The notes under the pieces are model-generated. The model was not told the origin of the DNA, did no database searches, and worked only from the letters and a program-made list of their open reading frames with translations. From VRUE01 sp963702175 (GTDB lineage Bacteria; Actinomycetota; Thermoleophilia; Solirubrobacterales; 70-9), in assembly GCA_963702175.1 (NCBI GenBank), contig OY969721.1, positions 558,001 through 622,000 on the forward strand: DNA of 64,000 nucleotides. The letters are read 5' to 3'. The number at the start of each line of letters is the position of its first letter. Positions within the stretch are counted from its first letter, which is position 1. This document shows positions 32,581-42,201 of the stretch, piece after piece. The position numbers and the translations under genes are program-made.

Positions 32581-34611
32581 TTAGCCCGGGATGTCGCTCC
32601 AACAGGGGCGGTATCCCAGTTGAGCAGTGAATTTGTCGAGGCCGCTGTCGGCCAACGTGTCGAAGTCCCCCCGGCTCGGCTTGAGCACCACCTCGACCGG
32701 CCTTTCCTCCGGCCCTGACACCGGGATCCGGGGTAGGTCGCTGCTCGGGTAGGAGACGGGTGAGTAGTAGGTGCCGAGGGCGGTCTCGCGGAAGGCGCCG
32801 CGGTCGCTCAGGGTGATCGAGCGTTTCGAGTAGACCGCCGCGTCGAGCGCTGGTTCCCAAGCCTGGAAGTTGTCGAAGGCGCTTTCCAGCGCCCCGGCGC
32901 TGAGATGCCTTGAGATGAAGCCGACCTTCCCCGGAGCGCTGACATTCGCCCCCTGCAAGGAGGTATCCCACCCGGCCGCCAGCAATTCCGGGTCGCCCTG
33001 CGGCCCGGCGTAGAGCATGTAGTTGAAGTTGGGGAGCAGGACGAGTTTGACCGTCATCCACTGCCCTTGTTTCACCGTGTTCAGGAAGAATGGCCCAGCG
33101 AAGTCGTCGACCCCGCCTTCGCGGATCAGCAGGAAGAGCGCGGGCTTGTCGCCGCCGCCTACCCAGAGGCCCTGGACGACCGCCGCCACGAGGCTTTCCG
33201 CGTTGGTGAAGCGGGCGACCGGGCCGCCTTCAAACTCGCCGGCTTTGAAGGACGACGAGATGAACATGTCGACGCTGACGACGACGGTGCCGACTGACGG
33301 CGTGCTGGCGGTGTAGATGCTCCCTAGTTCTTCGTCGGTCGCCGCCGAGCGCACGGCGCGGTCCAGTTTGGCGTCCACGACCGCCTCCGGCGTGAGGTCG
33401 CCAGCGAGGTTCCACGTCCCGCCGGTCGGCAGCGTCTTCCCTTTCAGGTTGCCTGCGGTCTGGTTGAACTCGTCGCGCGCCGCGTAGCCGTTGATCGGCA
33501 CCTCGATCGCGGCCGTGGTGTTCGCCCGCACGATCCCCGAGCCCTCGTCGGCACAGAAGAAGTAGAGGCGGTCGATGTCGATGTTCTCGCCGCCGCCCGC
33601 ACCGCGGGCCTGAATCATCCCCTGCCAGCGGTGTTTGCCGATCGGCAGCCGCCGCAAGTTGATCTGCCCGAGGTTGACGAGGTAGAAGTTGCCGAAGTCG
33701 GGCACCTGCACACTCGGGTTGCACTCGGGGTTGACCCAGTCGCCGATGTTGTAGGCGAGGCGCAGGTAGGGCGGAATGGCGCTCGTGGTGAAGACGCGCG
33801 CCCAAACGTCGTAGACGCCCTGGTGGGTCAGGTCTTCGGTGCCTCCCAGCGCAGTCCCGAGGACCGGCGTCCAGTCGGTCCCCAGGCTGCTCAGGCGGAT
33901 CACTTTCCCGCCCGAGGCGCCCGTCCTCGTGGATTCGGTCGCGGCGCCCAGTTTCTGCAGCGCCTCGGCCTCATAGATCGCTTTCGCTGTCGAGGCCGCG
34001 GAGTAGTTGCGGCAGCGGAAGGCCCAGGCCAGTCCGGCTTGGTCTTTGCCGGTTGCCTCGGTCACGGCGAGGTTGACCCGGCCGGGGAGGTTGCCTTTCA
34101 CCATCTCGGTGAAGGCACCGACTCCAGTGGCTTCGTGGACGCTCAGCACTTCTTCCTCGCCGTAGAAGTCGGGGAGCGCCTCGAGGATCAGCTCGGCGTT
34201 GGCGTCAATGCCGTCTGAGGCCGCCGTGGTGTCGTCGCTGAACCTGACGGTCGCTTTGACCAAGTCAGCGAAGAGGCGCTCGCCGGCTTCGCCGTAGCTG
34301 CCGCCGATCATTTCGCGCTTGAGCCAGCCGCCTTCCTCGTTGATCCTGCCAGCCTTCGCCTGCAGCGCGATACGGTCAGCGTCGAGGTTGCCGTTGACCC
34401 CGATGAGCAGTGGGATTTTGATCGTCCGGTTCGGAAACTCGGAGTCGATCGGGATCTCCCCCATGCGCAGCTTGGCGAGGAAGTGATTGATCTCCTGCTG
34501 GCCCCAGTCCGGCCCGGCCTCACCGACCAGGATCGAGGAGTGCAGGTCGATCTCGGCTCGGTCGTCGAAGGCCACCTCTTTCGGGTCGAGGACGATCCGC
34601 TCTTCCCTCAT
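32581..34611 (-). CDS. Distal tail protein with lectin-like C-terminal part
   Basis: A 676-residue protein immediately downstream of the tape measure gene (ATGA overlap), the place of the distal tail protein. The first 240 residues look like the tail-tube-like domain (EFPNRTIKIPLLIGVNGNLD); the rest has a concanavalin/laminin-like beta domain (GTVVVSVDMFISSSFKAGEF and KVGFISRHLSAGALESAFDN), which may bind host glycans. Confidence 0.7.
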   Translation of the reverse strand: MREERIVLDPKEVAFDDRAEIDLHSSILVGEAGPDWGQQEINHFLAKLRMGEIPIDSEFPNRTIKIPLLIGVNGNLDADRIALQAKAGRINEEGGWLKREMIGGSYGEAGERLFADLVKATVRFSDDTTAASDGIDANAELILEALPDFYGEEEVLSVHEATGVGAFTEMVKGNLPGRVNLAVTEATGKDQAGLAWAFRCRNYSAASTAKAIYEAEALQKLGAATESTRTGASGGKVIRLSSLGTDWTPVLGTALGGTEDLTHQGVYDVWARVFTTSAIPPYLRLAYNIGDWVNPECNPSVQVPDFGNFYLVNLGQINLRRLPIGKHRWQGMIQARGAGGGENIDIDRLYFFCADEGSGIVRANTTAAIEVPINGYAARDEFNQTAGNLKGKTLPTGGTWNLAGDLTPEAVVDAKLDRAVRSAATDEELGSIYTASTPSVGTVVVSVDMFISSSFKAGEFEGGPVARFTNAESLVAAVVQGLWVGGGDKPALFLLIREGGVDDFAGPFFLNTVKQGQWMTVKLVLLPNFNYMLYAGPQGDPELLAAGWDTSLQGANVSAPGKVGFISRHLSAGALESAFDNFQAWEPALDAAVYSKRSITLSDRGAFRETALGTYYSPVSYPSSDLPRIPVSGPEERPVEVVLKPSRGDFDTLADSGLDKFTAQLGYRPCWSDIPG

Positions 34612-37600
34612 GGGAGCCTCCCCGCTGTGGCGAGCCCACGGCCGACCGTCCGTGCTCGCCGTCGCCCGTCTTTCTCGTTGACTGCGCGGACCCGAGCCTC
34701 GATCTCCTCGCCGCCGATCTTCGCCGTGACCTCGCCGTCTTTGTAGAAGTTCAGCTCTTCGATCACCAGCCCCTTGGGTCCGCCGGCCTGACTCGGGTCG
34801 GCGACCATCCTGCGGATCGACGCGGCAAGCGCCAGCTCCTGCTCAGGGGTGCGGATTCGCTCCCCGCCGCGCACGAGCATCACGCTCTCCTGCGTAGGCG
34901 GCCCTGGGACGATCGCCCCCGAGTGCGCCATGCCCGCGTAGGGCGGCATTGCCGAGGCGACCCGTTCCTCGATCCCGCGAAGGATGTTGCGCTGGTTCGC
35001 TTGGCGCAGCAGTTCCTTGGTGAGCTCAAGCTGCGCGCTGTCGTCCGAACCGCCGCCGCTCCCGACTCCTGCCGCGGCGTCGCGGATCTTCATGCCCAGC
35101 TCGGCGATCGAGGTCTGCACGTCCCAGATCACGCCGCCGAACATGCCCGCCACGCGGGTCGCTGGCAGGTGCTGGAGGAGTTCGTGCTGGTCGGGCCAGT
35201 GGACCCCCTGCACGTTCGTCAGGGCGTCCTCGAAGGCGCCGGAGCCGGCGAAGGGCGGGTTCGGCCGCAGCACGCGGGCCTTGCCCGGATAGAACTGCTC
35301 GCGGGACTCGCCCAGGACTTTGCGCAGCTCCCGTTCCTTGAAGCGCAGCATCGGCAGCTTGGCGAGCTGCTCTTCCATGTGGCGGCGCGCTTTCGGATGC
35401 TCGTTCCACCATTTTTTGCTGTGCGTTTTCGGCAGGTTGCTGATGTGCTCAATCTGGTTCTCAAGCCCGAGGATGTTGTCTTCCCAGTTGCCCTCCAGGC
35501 CGCCGAGCGCTTTGCCTTTCTGCCAGTCGCCGGCAGCGAATCCCTGGGCGCCCAGGATCGTGTTGCGCCAGTCGGCGACGGTCCCGAGCAGGTCGAGATA
35601 GGCCGGTTCCTCGCGCGTGCTGACGTAGGAGGCGTACTGCTCAGCGAAGGCCTTTTCCGCGGCTTCGCGCTGAGCGTCGCTCGCCGACGCCGGCAGCTCC
35701 GACATCAGCGGCTCCAGGTCGACGAGCTGCTCGGCGAACTGGCTCTTGCGCTCGTAGGCGCGCTCCTTGGCCGCGATCAGATCCTCGAAGCCGGTCAGCT
35801 TGGCGAAGCGCCGCCCGAGCCGTTTCGTGAACTTCCGTTTCGCGGCCTCTCGTCGCAGCTTCGCGCGCTCGTGGTCGAGCTCGCGGATGCGGCCTTCGAG
35901 CGCGACGATGTTGGCGCGCAGGGCGCGCTCGATCGCGGGCTTACCCTCTTTCCGGGCATGGGTCGCGCCTGCGCGGTAGCGCCGCAGTTCGCCCTTGCGC
36001 TCGCCCAGCTCCCGCTTGACGCCCTCCAGGGACTTCGGCATTGAGCCGAAGCTGAGCGAGTCGGTACGCAGGCCGCGGTAGGTGGCCGGCACGTCTTCTT
36101 TCCCTCCACCGCCAGAAGCGGCGTCGAGGGGGCCGAGCACCTGGCCCTTCGGCTGGCTGGCGTAGGCGCCGCTGTTGTAGGTCGACCAGGCAGTGAGGCC
36201 CTGGCCGTCCAGCACCTTCTTCATGCCGCGAGCGTTGGCGAGCGGGTCGAAGAGCCGGTCGTAGTCGAGCCCGAACGCGCTCGCCGTCGAGGGGATGATC
36301 TGCCAGAGGCCCTTGTCGCCGGCCCCGCCCATCGCCCGCGGGTCGCCGGCGGACTCGGCCATGGCGATCTGGCTCATCAGGCCTGGGCTCGCCGCCCGGA
36401 CGTGATGCGCGAGGGTCGCAAGCTGGTCGGGGCTCAGCTTCGAGCTGCCGTGTACCCAGCCGCCCTCGAGCAGCCGCTGCACGACCCCTCCGAGTTGCAT
36501 CAGCTCGACGTGCCAGGGCTCCCAGCTCATCGGGAAGTTCAGGCCGAACCGCCCCTCGGCGCCACCGTAGGCCGAGCGTTCCGGCGAGATGTCGGCGGCC
36601 TTGCCGTCTTCGTGGTTCGACTGCCCAGGCGGCGCAGCTCGCGGCGAGCCGTACTTCGCATAGAGCGCTGCCTGCTCGGCGCGAGAGCGCCAGCCCGAGG
36701 TGACAGAGATATGCCCGACCGTGGCTTTCGCCAGCGCCGAGAGACGCTGGCCGAGCGCGATGGCGAAGTCGGTGTCGCCGGAGAGGCCGGGGTAGTGACG
36801 GAACTGCCCGGCACCCGCCCCTGACGCCCCGGATGCGAAGGCGTGCTTGTCGAGGAACGCCTTGCCGCCTTCGTAGACCTCGTCGATCGCGGCCTGGCCC
36901 AGAGCGCGCAGGACACCGGCATCGCCCGCGAGCTGCGGGCGGGGAAGGTCGACGCCGCCGCCGCGCTGTAGGAAGCGCGGCACCGCGGCGTTCATCGCCT
37001 CCAGCTTGTCGCGGCCGATGCTGGCGACCTCTGCTCGCGAGAAGTAGCGCTCGCCCGCCTCGAGCGCCAGCGGCACCATGCCGCCGCTCTTGAAGCCGTA
37101 GGCGGCCGTCGCTTCGCGGTTGAGGACGAAAGCGCCCGCCTCGCCGAAAGTGCGGAACTTGTCGCCGTCGCCGCTGCCGGGCACGATGCCGCCCTGCTGG
37201 CGTTTCACGTCGCCGCCAGCGCCAGCGGCCGTCTGCAGGGTGAACTCAAGGACTTTCACGCCGTAGGCGCTGAGCGCGGCGTTGGCGTTGTCGCGGAAGA
37301 TGCCGAGGGCAGAAGCGGTCGTGTTGACGAGGCGGGAGACGTTCCCGATCACGCCATCCGCCAGGCCCTTGCTCTGCTGCTTGCCGCCCTTCTGGATCGA
37401 GCCGAACTCGGAGAGCACCCGCGAGCGCATACGGCGGAACTCGGCCGCGGTGATGTCGCCGCTTCGCTTCGCCTGCTTGGCCTGCTCGAGCCACGCCTGC
37501 AACGCGACCTGGCGCATCGGGCCGGGCATCCGCTTGGCCTCGTTGATCATGCCCTGGATGCCCTGGCGCGTCGCCTCTTTGGACTGCGCCATCCCACGCG

Positions 37601-39743
37601 CCCACTCGCGGCCGAAGTCCTGCGCCTGTTTGCGAGACGGGGCGATGAGGTTGGCGTTGCGGATCAGGTTGCGGACCCGCTCCATCCCCTCCTTGGTTTT
37701 GTTGCCCGACCGCTGCATCTGCTGTTCGATCGCAGAGGCGGTGGCGCGCATGTTGGTGGCGGCGAGCCGGCGGCCCTCTTTCGTGTCTTTCCCGAAGGTC
37801 GTGGCGATCAGCCGGCCGGTGCGCTGAGTGACCCGGCTGATGTCGGCCATGTTGGTGCCGATCCCGCGGCGCAGGAACTGGAAGCCGCCGCGGATCTCCC
37901 GCAGCTTCTTCGGGTCCATGCCCAGGTCGATGCCGACGCCCAGTTTCGAGCCCAGGCGGGTGAGGCTCAGCATCCGCTCCAGCTCGGCCCGCGCTTTTTT
38001 GCTGACGTTGACCTCGTCCAGTTGGTGCCGAAGGCTCTCCTGGGTGGCCTGCGAGAGCTGCACCCGCTTGTGGAGCAGCTCGTCGTACTGCGCCCCCAGG
38101 TTCTCGGCCGCGCTCTTTTCGTCGGCAACGTCGCGGTTGCCGAAGGACTCGTTGATGTAGGGGCCGACGATGTTTTCCCTGACGAAGGAGACGGTGCCCT
38201 GCTTCTCGCCGATCGCGTCGAGCGCGGTCCGCACGTCGTCAGAGCGCTCGTCGAGGCGGCGCATGAACTCGTTGGTGACGTTGTCGGCCAGGGCGATGCC
38301 CAGGCCCAGCGCGCCTACACGGCCCCAGCGGATGCCCCGCAGCTTGCTCAGAATCCCGCCAGCGATCCCGCCGCCGGCAGCGGCAGTCGCGCCGACGCCG
38401 GCAGCGCCGCCGACCGCGGTGCTCGCTGCCCCGGCTGCGATCCCGACCCCGAGCCAGCGGCCGATCGAGGCGCCCGCCGTGGTGATCTTGCCGCGTCCGC
38501 CCAGCTTCGCCAGGAGCAGGGTGCCGATCACGATCTTGCCCCAGGCGTCAGTCTCGATGAAGCCCTCGACGAAGGCCTCGGCCGCCTCCGGGGCGAAGTG
38601 ACCCGCCTGGGAGGCGATCTCCGAGAAGGCGTCGGAGGCGTGGTCCGCGATCCGGTCGAAGACCATGGAGAAGCGCTCCTCGTCGGAGAGGGTCGGGTCG
38701 GTGAGGATGTCGCCGATCTTCTCCATCTCTCGGCCGACCGCACCGAAGACCTGGGAGGCGAGCGGCTCGAGGCGGACCATCACCCGGTTCTTGAAGAGCT
38801 GCCACTGCTCGGCCAGGTCCGCCGTGTCTTTGGAGGCACCGAGGATGGTGTCTTTGCCGCCGCGGATCGAGCTGATCAGCTCGTCGAAGTCGAAGCGCCC
38901 CTCGCGGATCGCGGCGGCGAGGTCCGGCCCGGCGCGGGTGCCGAAGACCTCGAAGGCCATGGTGTTCGCCTCGGCGGTGGACCCAGCCTGTTCGATTTTC
39001 TTGATCGTCGCTTCGAGCGCGTCGGCGGGGTCCTTACCCTCGGCGGCGAAGTTCTTGAGCGCCATGCGCAGGCCCGGCATGGCGGTCTGGAGGTTGACGC
39101 CCTCCTTCTCGAACTTCGAGAACATCGCCGCGGCGGTGTCGAAGTCGAAGCCCATCTGGCGCAGCGGCGAGCCGAACTGCACCATGTACTCGGCGAGCCG
39201 GCCGATCTCGATCCCCGTCTCCTGGGAGGCGCGGAAGAGTTTGTCGAGCGTCTTCGGCTGCTGGTCGGTCTGGACGCTCCAGTCGGCGAAGAGGCGGGTG
39301 ACGGTTTCGATGTTGCCGGTCAGGTCCGTTTCGGTCAGCCGCGACAGCTCGAGGACGCGAGTCGAGACGTTCTGGAGCGGCCTGCCGGTCAGGTCGAGCC
39401 GCTGGCTCAGTTGCGCGACCGCGGTGCCGGCGTCGGCGAAGGTGGCGGGAACGTCGGAGACGACCTCCTTGAAGTCCCCCTTGAGCCCGCCCAGTTCCTT
39501 GCCGACCGCGCCCGTTTTCACCCGGATCACGTCGTAGGCCTGATCGAACTGCTCACCCACGTCGTAGAGCGCCGCACCGGCAGCCACAGCGCCTCCGGCG
39601 ACCACGCCGAGGCCCGCAGCGCCGGCCGCGCCGAGCTTGCCGAACTTGGAGGTGAGAGGGCCGATCACGGCCGCGACCTTCTTGTTCAACGTCGAGAAAT
39701 CTGGCTCGAAATCGACGTAAGCGGTACCGACCGATGCCTCCAC
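34608..39743 (-). CDS. Tail tape measure protein with two peptidoglycan hydrolase domains
   Basis: A 1,711-residue protein starting at a GTG after an AGGAGG site. The N-terminal 350 residues match the TP901-type tape measure core (LFRASQETGIEIGRLAEYMV). Hydrophobic stretches lie at about residues 37-60 and 425-490. At about 1010-1075 is a VanY/M15 D-Ala-D-Ala carboxypeptidase-like domain (SVTSGWRSRAEQAALYAKYG, SNHEDGKAADISP, EPWHVEL). At about 1100-1190 is a lytic transglycosylase-like domain (IAMAESAGDPRAMGG, KGLWQIIPS, AWSTYNSGAY). A coiled coil follows (residues 1240-1320). It sets tail length and probably opens the wall at infection. Confidence 0.92.
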   Translation of the reverse strand: MEASVGTAYVDFEPDFSTLNKKVAAVIGPLTSKFGKLGAAGAAGLGVVAGGAVAAGAALYDVGEQFDQAYDVIRVKTGAVGKELGGLKGDFKEVVSDVPATFADAGTAVAQLSQRLDLTGRPLQNVSTRVLELSRLTETDLTGNIETVTRLFADWSVQTDQQPKTLDKLFRASQETGIEIGRLAEYMVQFGSPLRQMGFDFDTAAAMFSKFEKEGVNLQTAMPGLRMALKNFAAEGKDPADALEATIKKIEQAGSTAEANTMAFEVFGTRAGPDLAAAIREGRFDFDELISSIRGGKDTILGASKDTADLAEQWQLFKNRVMVRLEPLASQVFGAVGREMEKIGDILTDPTLSDEERFSMVFDRIADHASDAFSEIASQAGHFAPEAAEAFVEGFIETDAWGKIVIGTLLLAKLGGRGKITTAGASIGRWLGVGIAAGAASTAVGGAAGVGATAAAGGGIAGGILSKLRGIRWGRVGALGLGIALADNVTNEFMRRLDERSDDVRTALDAIGEKQGTVSFVRENIVGPYINESFGNRDVADEKSAAENLGAQYDELLHKRVQLSQATQESLRHQLDEVNVSKKARAELERMLSLTRLGSKLGVGIDLGMDPKKLREIRGGFQFLRRGIGTNMADISRVTQRTGRLIATTFGKDTKEGRRLAATNMRATASAIEQQMQRSGNKTKEGMERVRNLIRNANLIAPSRKQAQDFGREWARGMAQSKEATRQGIQGMINEAKRMPGPMRQVALQAWLEQAKQAKRSGDITAAEFRRMRSRVLSEFGSIQKGGKQQSKGLADGVIGNVSRLVNTTASALGIFRDNANAALSAYGVKVLEFTLQTAAGAGGDVKRQQGGIVPGSGDGDKFRTFGEAGAFVLNREATAAYGFKSGGMVPLALEAGERYFSRAEVASIGRDKLEAMNAAVPRFLQRGGGVDLPRPQLAGDAGVLRALGQAAIDEVYEGGKAFLDKHAFASGASGAGAGQFRHYPGLSGDTDFAIALGQRLSALAKATVGHISVTSGWRSRAEQAALYAKYGSPRAAPPGQSNHEDGKAADISPERSAYGGAEGRFGLNFPMSWEPWHVELMQLGGVVQRLLEGGWVHGSSKLSPDQLATLAHHVRAASPGLMSQIAMAESAGDPRAMGGAGDKGLWQIIPSTASAFGLDYDRLFDPLANARGMKKVLDGQGLTAWSTYNSGAYASQPKGQVLGPLDAASGGGGKEDVPATYRGLRTDSLSFGSMPKSLEGVKRELGERKGELRRYRAGATHARKEGKPAIERALRANIVALEGRIRELDHERAKLRREAAKRKFTKRLGRRFAKLTGFEDLIAAKERAYERKSQFAEQLVDLEPLMSELPASASDAQREAAEKAFAEQYASYVSTREEPAYLDLLGTVADWRNTILGAQGFAAGDWQKGKALGGLEGNWEDNILGLENQIEHISNLPKTHSKKWWNEHPKARRHMEEQLAKLPMLRFKERELRKVLGESREQFYPGKARVLRPNPPFAGSGAFEDALTNVQGVHWPDQHELLQHLPATRVAGMFGGVIWDVQTSIAELGMKIRDAAAGVGSGGGSDDSAQLELTKELLRQANQRNILRGIEERVASAMPPYAGMAHSGAIVPGPPTQESVMLVRGGERIRTPEQELALAASIRRMVADPSQAGGPKGLVIEELNFYKDGEVTAKIGGEEIEARVRAVNEKDGRRRARTVGRGLATAGRLP

Positions 39744-39752
39744 CTCTCCTCC

Positions 39753-40171
39753 TCAGTTCGTCTTGAAGAAGGCGGCGACGACGTTGGGGTCGGTCCCGCC
39801 CTCCTCCTCTGGTTTCTCTGCCTCGGACTCGGGTTCTGGCCGGTCGGAGTGCTCGATCCGCACCGGCTCTCCAAGCACCGATCTGTCCGGCCACTTGCCG
39901 GTTCGCATGTACAGAAGGGCTCCGAGCTCAGTCCTCCCCCAGTAGTCGACGCCTTCGATCAAGCAGGCGAGCAGCTCGTGGTGCTGCGTCCACTCGGGAA
40001 CGTCGTCCCGCCAAACGGCCGCCTCTTTGGGCAGGCCGTTGACGAGTGCGCCGAGACGCCTTGGGCTCTTCGCCGCTACCTCCCAAACGTCGAGGTGGTA
40101 GTAGCGCTGGAAGTCGGCCTCGAGGAGATCCCCGCGCTCAGCTAGGAATCCTGCGAGGCCTCTACTTCCCC
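39753..40171 (-). CDS. Tail assembly chaperone, frameshifted C-terminal part (gpT)
   Basis: This frame has no usable start at its left end and is entered by a -1 shift from the upstream chaperone gene. Read in the -1 frame it gives FLAERGDLLEADFQRYYHLD followed by VWEVAAKSPRRLGALVNGLP, a typical T-part of actinophage tail chaperones, and ends ...VVAAFFKTN just before the tape measure gene. The G-T fusion helps assemble the tail tube around the tape measure protein. Confidence 0.8.
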
Positions 40172-40510
40172 CTCATCCACCCCGTACTGCCCGAGGATCT
40201 CGTTGACGAGGTCGAACACGTCACCCGCTTTCGCCTCGCCACGCTCGACGAGCTGGCGCATCTTGAGGAACTGCTTCTCGCCGACAAGCGACTGCAGCAT
40301 CCGAAAGGTGGGAGCAGGGCTCGCACCGCCGGCCTCGATGGCGATGAAGTCGAAGAGGATGGATTCCGGCGGGGCGGCCGGAAGGTCGAACGTGATCCCC
40401 TTCCAGGTGACTGAACGTGGCTCCTCCGAACGCTCGGCGCGAGCAGCGGCGGCCTTGTCGGCCGCCGCTTTGCTCTCCGCTTTCTTCGTCCGTTTCCTGG
40501 CCGCGCTCAC
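40142..40510 (-). CDS. Tail assembly chaperone (gpG)
   Basis: A 122-residue protein from the GTG at 40510, which overlaps the major tail protein stop (GTGA). Basic N-terminus (KKAESKAAADKAAAARAERS), then ITFDLPAAPPESILFDFIAI, then helices ending GQYGVDEGEVEASQDS. Position between the major tail protein and tape measure, and the frameshift near its end, identify it. Confidence 0.85.
   Translation of the reverse strand: MSAARKRTKKAESKAAADKAAAARAERSEEPRSVTWKGITFDLPAAPPESILFDFIAIEAGGASPAPTFRMLQSLVGEKQFLKMRQLVERGEAKAGDVFDLVNEILGQYGVDEGEVEASQDS
40166..40172 (-). other. -1 programmed frameshift site
   Basis: On the minus strand GGGGGAA (40172-40166) lies in the upstream chaperone frame as G GGG GAA. 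A stop codon (TGA) in the -1 frame lies immediately upstream of the run, so the slip must occur at or after it, and the -1 frame is then open through the whole T part. The zero frame ends 22 bases further on (TAG 40144-40142). Confidence 0.75.
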
Positions 40511-41073
40511 GAGCCAGCCGGCGCGAAGGCCGGATCGTTGGTTTTGAAGGAGACGCCGAGTTTGTCGTTGTCTCCCGCCAGCGCCTTGTAGCCGACCGGC
40601 AACTGTGCGAGGTCGGACCGTTTCAGGCTGACCTCGACCGCCTCCGTCACGTTGCCGCGCTCGAAGGCGAGCTGGTAGTCGTATTTGTCGTTCCAGCGGA
40701 GGATGGTCGCGTACTCCGCGAGCGCCGCCTCGGCGCCGGGGAATTCGTAACCGTAGATCCCCGGCGCAACTTCGACCACCTGGCCGCCGCCGAAGGCGAA
40801 GGCGAAGTTGTCGCCGTTCCACTGCTCCAGCGACGCCGAGGCCATCACCTCTTCGTCGGTGGTTTCCCGGCGGACCGGCGCGCGCCGCTGCCAGGCTTTG
40901 AACTCCTGAATCGAGACGCCACGGCTGAATTTGACGCCGTCCTCGTTGATCAGCCCGAGGGCGATCCAGTCGGCGGTGAGTTTCGCCGTGGGGTCTTCGG
41001 GAATCGTGGCCCCAACCGGAGCGACAAGCCAGTCGCCACCGCTTGCGACCACCAACTCTTTGGTGTCCTGCAT
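40507..41073 (-). CDS. Major tail tube protein
   Basis: A 188-residue protein with MQDTKELVVASGGDWLVAPV at the start and the block LINEDGVKFSRGVSIQEFKA that is typical of siphovirus major tail proteins, then SFKTNDPAFAPAG at the end. It is upstream of the chaperones as expected. The 71 bp between it and the next gene hold only its leader. Confidence 0.88.
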   Translation of the reverse strand: MQDTKELVVASGGDWLVAPVGATIPEDPTAKLTADWIALGLINEDGVKFSRGVSIQEFKAWQRRAPVRRETTDEEVMASASLEQWNGDNFAFAFGGGQVVEVAPGIYGYEFPGAEAALAEYATILRWNDKYDYQLAFERGNVTEAVEVSLKRSDLAQLPVGYKALAGDNDKLGVSFKTNDPAFAPAGS

Positions 41074-41144
41074 GGGTGTTCCTCCTGCCCCGGTTGGGGC
41101 GGTTGTGCCCTGCCCCTACGGCAGAGCGATGTAGGTGAGCCCGG

Positions 41145-41438
41145 CTACTCGCTGGACTCGTCGAGTCGAAGCCCGGAGGCTCTGACGCCGGTTCTAAGGG
41201 GTGCCAGCGGAGGGCTCTTCGAGCTTCCCCACTCTTCGAGGTGTCCACCGTGGTCGGTGTTCACCAAGCGCACCTTCTCGCCGCTGTCGTCGACCTCGAT
41301 CGGCCGAGCGCCCTTGCGGCGCATGAAGTTGTGAGAGCGGACCCGCCGCGCTACGGCGGTCGCCTTGTCGGCGAGCTGCGCGCGCACGCCCTCGTCTTGG
41401 CGCATTTCCTCCGCGAACTTCGGGTTCGGCCGGAACAT
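41145..41438 (-). CDS. Neck/tail-completion protein, HK97 gp10-like
   Basis: A 97-residue protein starting MFRPNPKFAEEMRQDEGVRA with ATAVARRVRSHNFM and RLVNTDHGGHLEEWG, a pattern common in the HK97 gp10-like or minor connector proteins of actinophages. Coupled to the downstream and upstream connector genes. Confidence 0.7.
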   Translation of the reverse strand: MFRPNPKFAEEMRQDEGVRAQLADKATAVARRVRSHNFMRRKGARPIEVDDSGEKVRLVNTDHGGHLEEWGSSKSPPLAPLRTGVRASGLRLDESSE

Positions 41439-41845
41439 CAGGAGTGCGCCCAGATCGTCGCGGTGACGATGTAGCGGTCGATCTGCTCGTCGAGGTCCGT
41501 GTCGGGCAGCGGTCGGGAGCCGTTGATCTTGGCCCCGCTGATCACCGCGCCCTCGAAGGTGTGGTCGCCGATTTCAGCGATGGCCGATCGCACGAGCCGG
41601 TGCAGCTCTTCAGCCTCGACCCGCGTGCCTTTCTTGCCGGCGTAGCAGTCGAGCTGGCAGTAGAAGGCGATCAGGTGGTCGGCGCTGGAGCGGCCCGCGG
41701 GCGGCGCGTCGATCTGGACGACGCGCACCCATGGCTCTTTCAGGTTAGACGGCGTTTTCGTGGCGACGCGGTCGCCGACAATCGCCGCGATTGCCAAGTT
41801 GCCGGTGAGGTAGCCGACCAGGATTCGCTCCATCTGCGGGATCAC
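41438..41845 (-). CDS. Tail terminator-like protein
   Basis: A 135-residue protein from the GTG at 41845 (VIPQMERILVGYLTGNLAIA), overlapping the previous stop (GTGA). Contains WVRVVQIDAPPAGRSSADHL and a C-terminal strand (IDRYIVTATIWAHS), consistent with tail terminator proteins that cap the tail tube. The long frame to 42244 is a read-through of the neighbouring gene. Confidence 0.7.
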   Translation of the reverse strand: MIPQMERILVGYLTGNLAIAAIVGDRVATKTPSNLKEPWVRVVQIDAPPAGRSSADHLIAFYCQLDCYAGKKGTRVEAEELHRLVRSAIAEIGDHTFEGAVISGAKINGSRPLPDTDLDEQIDRYIVTATIWAHS

Positions 41846-42201
41846 GAGCCGACCTCCTCGTCCTCGGCGCCTGCGACGAGGCAGGCCGTGGCCTCTACTT
41901 GAGCCATCTGCTGCGTGCGCGGGTTGCGCTTGTGGTCGGGCTTGCCGTCGATCTTGAAGCGGCCCTCGTCGGGAACGGTCACTTCGTCTCCGCTGCCGAT
42001 CTCCGTGCCCGCCAGGAAGAAGATCGCCCAGCGCGTCTCCGTGACCTCCTCGGCGCCCTCCTCGCGCGCGAGCTGCTGCAGCTCGCAGACCGTCTCGACG
42101 TCGTTGGTGCCGGCGACCTCGTTGCCCTGCGCGTCGCGCTCCTCGGAGGGAACGCGACGGTGGATCGTGCATGGTCGGTTGATCAGCTTGGAGAGAGGCA
42201 T
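41842..42201 (-). CDS. Head closure protein
   Basis: A 119-residue protein: LINRPCTIHRRVPSEERDAQ at the start, then ETRWAIFFLAGTEIGSGDEV and GRFKIDGKPDHKRNPRTQQM. This is the usual pattern of SPP1 gp16-type head closure or head-tail joining proteins in siphoviruses. The upstream glycosyltransferase gene overlaps its start by 19 bp. Confidence 0.75.
   Translation of the reverse strand: MPLSKLINRPCTIHRRVPSEERDAQGNEVAGTNDVETVCELQQLAREEGAEEVTETRWAIFFLAGTEIGSGDEVTVPDEGRFKIDGKPDHKRNPRTQQMAQVEATACLVAGAEDEEVGS

Noticed and set aside
38022..40145. 707-residue plus-strand frame opposite the tape measure gene
   Set aside because: Shadow of the tape measure coding sequence; low-complexity composition.
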